Source: an uncultured Eubacteriales bacterium
GTDB taxonomy: Bacteria; Bacillota; Clostridia; Lachnospirales; Lachnospiraceae
Length of the DNA stretch: 6,534 bases
Direction of reading: 5' to 3'
Assembly (NCBI GenBank): GCA_902772745.1
Contig: CACYBV010000056.1
Span: 1-6,534, forward strand
Made by a program: the position numbers and the translations under genes. Position 1 is the first letter of the stretch, and every line of letters starts with the position of its first letter. Below the pieces are notes generated by a model that did no database searches, was not told where the DNA came from, and was given only the letters and a program-made list of their open reading frames with translations. Below are positions 4,400 through 6,534 of the stretch, piece after piece.

Positions 4400-6343
4400 A
4401 TGCCTAGAAGAGAAGATTACAATACTGCAAATCCTATGGACCAGAGATTTTCGAAGATGAGCGACGAAGAGTTTCTGCATTATGCATCCGATCCGGAAAT
4501 GGACCGAAACTTCCTGAAGTTCAGCCAGGCTGAGAAAACAGCCTTCCTGAACCGGGCGCTCATGCTTGAAGAGGACTCGGCGCAGTTTGAAAAAGACCTC
4601 CTGAACAGGCAGAACTATCTGCGGGAGGACGGGCCCGACGGCGTAAAGAGAGCAGCCGAAAACCACGAGAGCATCAATGACCGCTTTTCGGATTCGAGGG
4701 ATTTCCATTACACGATTTACCGTGAAATCCTGTATACGGATGAGACCGTGCGGCCGCTTGCGACAGATATTACGACCAATATGTCCGCGACGAACATTGT
4801 CAAAAACGCCGGGAAGCTTCGCGGTGCGCTCTTCGGACACCTGATGATTTCAAGAGAAGCGGAGGGTGAAGTCAAGGATGAGCTCCTTGGCGGAGTTTCC
4901 GACGATCGGAAGGAGCTTTCTCAGGAACTCGGGTCGGGCGTATACCGTGTAAAAGAGCAGGCTGAAAAGAAGAAAGCGGAAGTCTTCACGGTGAACGACG
5001 GTTCCGGAAACTTCCATGTGACAGTCAGGACGCTTTCGGAAGGAGAAAAGCCGGAAGCGCTTCTGGAAGGCTTCGACGCCCCGGAAACGAATCCGGAGGA
5101 GAAGCGGAACATGCTTTTAAGTTATCTCCTGCATGGAAAGACTCGTGCGGAGGCTGAGAATCATATCCGCGAGATCCAGAAGAAATCCGGTCTCTCGAAG
5201 CTTCTTACAAACTACCTGAGCGTTGCTTCACGGAAGATGATTGCGGAGGATGAACAAAGGCTCAGGGCAATTGTGACCGGCAACGACCTCGGTGCCTCCT
5301 ATTCGTCGAGCCTCGGACGAAAAGTATTTAGACTCCGGGACGAAAAAAACCTTCTGACAAAGGAGGAAAAGGAAGAAAAAGAGAAGCAGAAGAGGCAGGA
5401 AGAGAAAATACAGGCGGAGAGAGACGCCGTCCGGCAGGCCATGGAGAAGGAGAAGGAGGAGCGTGAGCGGCCGGAAAGAGAAAGAAGGCAGCAGGCAGAA
5501 CAGAGAAAGCTGGCGCAGGAAACCTGGCTTCAAAACGGAAAAACCATTGCAGCGGACAGCCGCGGCCGGACCTGGGCACGCTACGCGGAACTCCACAAGC
5601 CGGAACCCGGGCGTCATTACAGCGAAAAAGAAAAAGCGGTTCTCCTGTCCAAGATGATGGCTGCCCGCCGCGTCCAGATGGTTAACGGCCAGAATACGGC
5701 TGAAGCCTCGGAATTCAACCTCGGAACCGCGCGGCATTTCGCGGAGCGGATCCGGAACACGTCTGCATTTAAGGAAATCGTCAAGTCCGGGAAGCTGGAC
5801 GAGTATTTTGGGAAAAGCGACAGGGAGCTTTCGGATGCTGCGATGGGCATGTTCCATCCCTTCCATTCGATGACGATCGAACAGCGCAGGGAAATGCTGA
5901 AAAACCTCAAGGCGATGGCGCCGTATCTCGATCAGACAGAGAACCACGGTGAAAGCTGGCAGAAGCTGAGAAACAGTGTGGACTCTCTCCGAAATTATGA
6001 GATCGAAAACAGCACGGACCCGAAGAAAAACGGGGAGTATAAATTCGAGGAGATTTTCAACAACACGATCGAGTATATGAAGGGCAGGAAGTCCCTCAGG
6101 AAGACAGACGCGGAACAGCGAAGAGTCGAACAGACGCTGGATTTTATGGTGGAGCTCGGGAAAGGCACACCGTACGCGAGCGCAGTCAGTGAGAGCGTTC
6201 TACGGCGCACGACCGAAGTACGGAAAAAACATAACGAAAGAGCAATCAGCGTGATTTCTTCCAGCTACGGAAAAAGGTACATCGACATACATTCCGATTA
6301 CCAGCCGGAAGCGCAGAACGACGGGCCGGAGATCAGTCTGTAA
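4400..6343 (+). CDS. Large charged soluble protein of unknown function with central coiled coil
   Basis: I do not recognise this 647-residue protein. It has no signal peptide, membrane segment, nucleotide-binding loop or cysteine motif that I can see, so it is probably cytoplasmic or exported by a route without a Sec signal. Three parts are visible. The N-terminal region of about 315 residues is acidic and mostly helical, with a SDEEFLHYASDPEMDRNFL stretch near residue 21 and a glycine-containing patch (NDGSGNFHVTVRTL) about one third of the way in. A Glu/Lys/Arg-rich heptad-like segment at about 317-373 is almost certainly a long charged helix or coiled coil. The helical C-terminal region of about 270 residues contains an EYMKGRKSLRKTDAEQRR segment near 559 and ends with a polar tail. 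Its own promoter with the TGTTGGACA box separates it from the upstream genes, and the next gene has a matching box. A scaffold, surface-associated or effector-like role is possible, but nothing in the sequence decides it. Confidence 0.85.
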   Translation: MPRREDYNTANPMDQRFSKMSDEEFLHYASDPEMDRNFLKFSQAEKTAFLNRALMLEEDSAQFEKDLLNRQNYLREDGPDGVKRAAENHESINDRFSDSRDFHYTIYREILYTDETVRPLATDITTNMSATNIVKNAGKLRGALFGHLMISREAEGEVKDELLGGVSDDRKELSQELGSGVYRVKEQAEKKKAEVFTVNDGSGNFHVTVRTLSEGEKPEALLEGFDAPETNPEEKRNMLLSYLLHGKTRAEAENHIREIQKKSGLSKLLTNYLSVASRKMIAEDEQRLRAIVTGNDLGASYSSSLGRKVFRLRDEKNLLTKEEKEEKEKQKRQEEKIQAERDAVRQAMEKEKEERERPERERRQQAEQRKLAQETWLQNGKTIAADSRGRTWARYAELHKPEPGRHYSEKEKAVLLSKMMAARRVQMVNGQNTAEASEFNLGTARHFAERIRNTSAFKEIVKSGKLDEYFGKSDRELSDAAMGMFHPFHSMTIEQRREMLKNLKAMAPYLDQTENHGESWQKLRNSVDSLRNYEIENSTDPKKNGEYKFEEIFNNTIEYMKGRKSLRKTDAEQRRVEQTLDFMVELGKGTPYASAVSESVLRRTTEVRKKHNERAISVISSSYGKRYIDIHSDYQPEAQNDGPEISL

Positions 6344-6376
6344 AGCCTGACAATTTTCCCGGATTTAATGTGTTTT

Positions 6377-6410
6377 TGTTGGACATTTGTTGGACAGGAT
6401 AGAGGATAAT
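6377..6410 (+). promoter_or_regulatory. Activator-type promoter 2: tandem TGTTGGACA box plus -10
   Basis: TGTTGGACA occurs at 6377-6385 and 6388-6396, followed after 8 bp by GATAAT (6405-6410). The 20-bp double repeat is identical to that at 4263-4282, and both are preceded by a T-tract. The sequence between repeat and -10 differs (GGATAGAG against TGACGGCA), so the repeat is conserved for binding rather than as part of a longer duplication. Transcription would start near 6417, about 46 nt before the ATG at 6463. No terminator was seen between 6343 and this promoter, so readthrough from the 647-residue gene is also possible. Confidence 0.7.
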
Positions 6411-6446
6411 ATTTTAAGACATCATTGTAGCTTCATACAAAAAAAC

Positions 6447-6454
6447 AAGGAGGA
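6447..6454 (+). promoter_or_regulatory. Strong ribosome binding site for the gene starting at 6463
   Basis: AAGGAGGA is a near-perfect complement of the 16S rRNA 3' end and lies 8 nt before the ATG. It is the strongest site in the window. It supports a real gene start even though only 24 codons are visible. Confidence 0.85.
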
Positions 6455-6462
6455 TCAATTAT

Positions 6463-6534
6463 ATGCCGGCACCGGAAAATACTGGTAATCTGACACAGGA
6501 AGAGTATGAAAAATTGTGGGGACCCGAGGAAGCA
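6463..6534 (+). CDS. Start of a gene of unknown function (3' end outside window)
   Basis: Twenty-four codons are open from ATG 6463 to the window edge. They encode an acidic start with the stretch LTQEEYEKLWGPEEA and no signal peptide-like hydrophobic run. The call rests on the excellent ribosome binding site and the TGTTGGACA-box promoter directly upstream. It shares the box and an MP- start with the 647-residue gene, and may belong to the same regulon. Too little is visible to name a family. Confidence 0.72.
   Translation, partial: MPAPENTGNLTQEEYEKLWGPEEA

Noticed and set aside
4004..4840. Minus-strand open frame of 278 codons
   Set aside because: It runs antisense through the end of the CCG-domain gene, the promoter region and the start of the 647-residue gene. 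Its translation has no domain-like pattern.
5228..5947. Minus-strand open frame of 239 codons
   Set aside because: It is antisense to the Glu/Lys-rich coiled-coil region. Its long leucine and phenylalanine runs are the complement of GAA/GAG/AAG codons.
4263..6396. TGTTGGACA repeats as a CRISPR array or a transposon's terminal repeats
   Set aside because: There are only two-unit tandem repeats of 9 bp with no spacers of CRISPR length. The two sites are direct, not inverted, and no transposase lies between them.

Overview
The window looks like a piece of a mid-GC Bacillota genome, most likely an anaerobic gut-type Clostridia (Lachnospiraceae or a relative). This is an inference from four things: a YesM/LytS-type sensor kinase, an AadE-like protein, a protein resembling the DUF4317 family, and Gram-positive AGGAGG-type ribosome binding sites and promoters. 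No rRNA, tRNA, CRISPR array, transposase or integrase was seen.

Layout. Positions 1-1493 (minus strand) hold the N-terminal 497 codons of a two-TM sensor histidine kinase that runs off the left edge. Positions 1494-1832 are a divergent intergenic region with one good sigma-A-type promoter facing each way. On the plus side there is a leader of about 155 nt that can form competing hairpins. Positions 1833-4142 carry three plus-strand genes, plausibly one transcript. The first is a full-length aminoglycoside 6-adenylyltransferase-like protein whose catalytic residues all appear replaced. The second is a short protein matching the N-terminal part of DUF4317 proteins. The third is an HdrB-like protein with one complete and one incomplete CCG iron-sulfur motif. 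Two inverted repeats without T-tracts lie in the gaps.

Positions 4143-6534 form a separate unit. A 647-residue, highly charged soluble protein of unknown function (4400-6343) and the start of another gene (6463 onward) are each preceded by the same 20-bp tandem repeat. The repeat is two TGTTGGACA copies with an 11-bp period, placed exactly 8 bp upstream of a -10 hexamer. This is the geometry of a PhoB/OmpR-family response regulator box, so the two genes look like members of one regulon. A second, different 11-bp-period repeat (GTAAATA twice) lies just upstream of the first promoter only.

How the genes work together cannot be settled from this window. The strongest leads are the twin regulator boxes with their unrecognised protein, and the apparent pseudoenzyme of the ANT(6) family. 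The kinase shown belongs to a class usually paired with AraC- or LytTR-type regulators, so it is not an obvious partner for a PhoB-like box.
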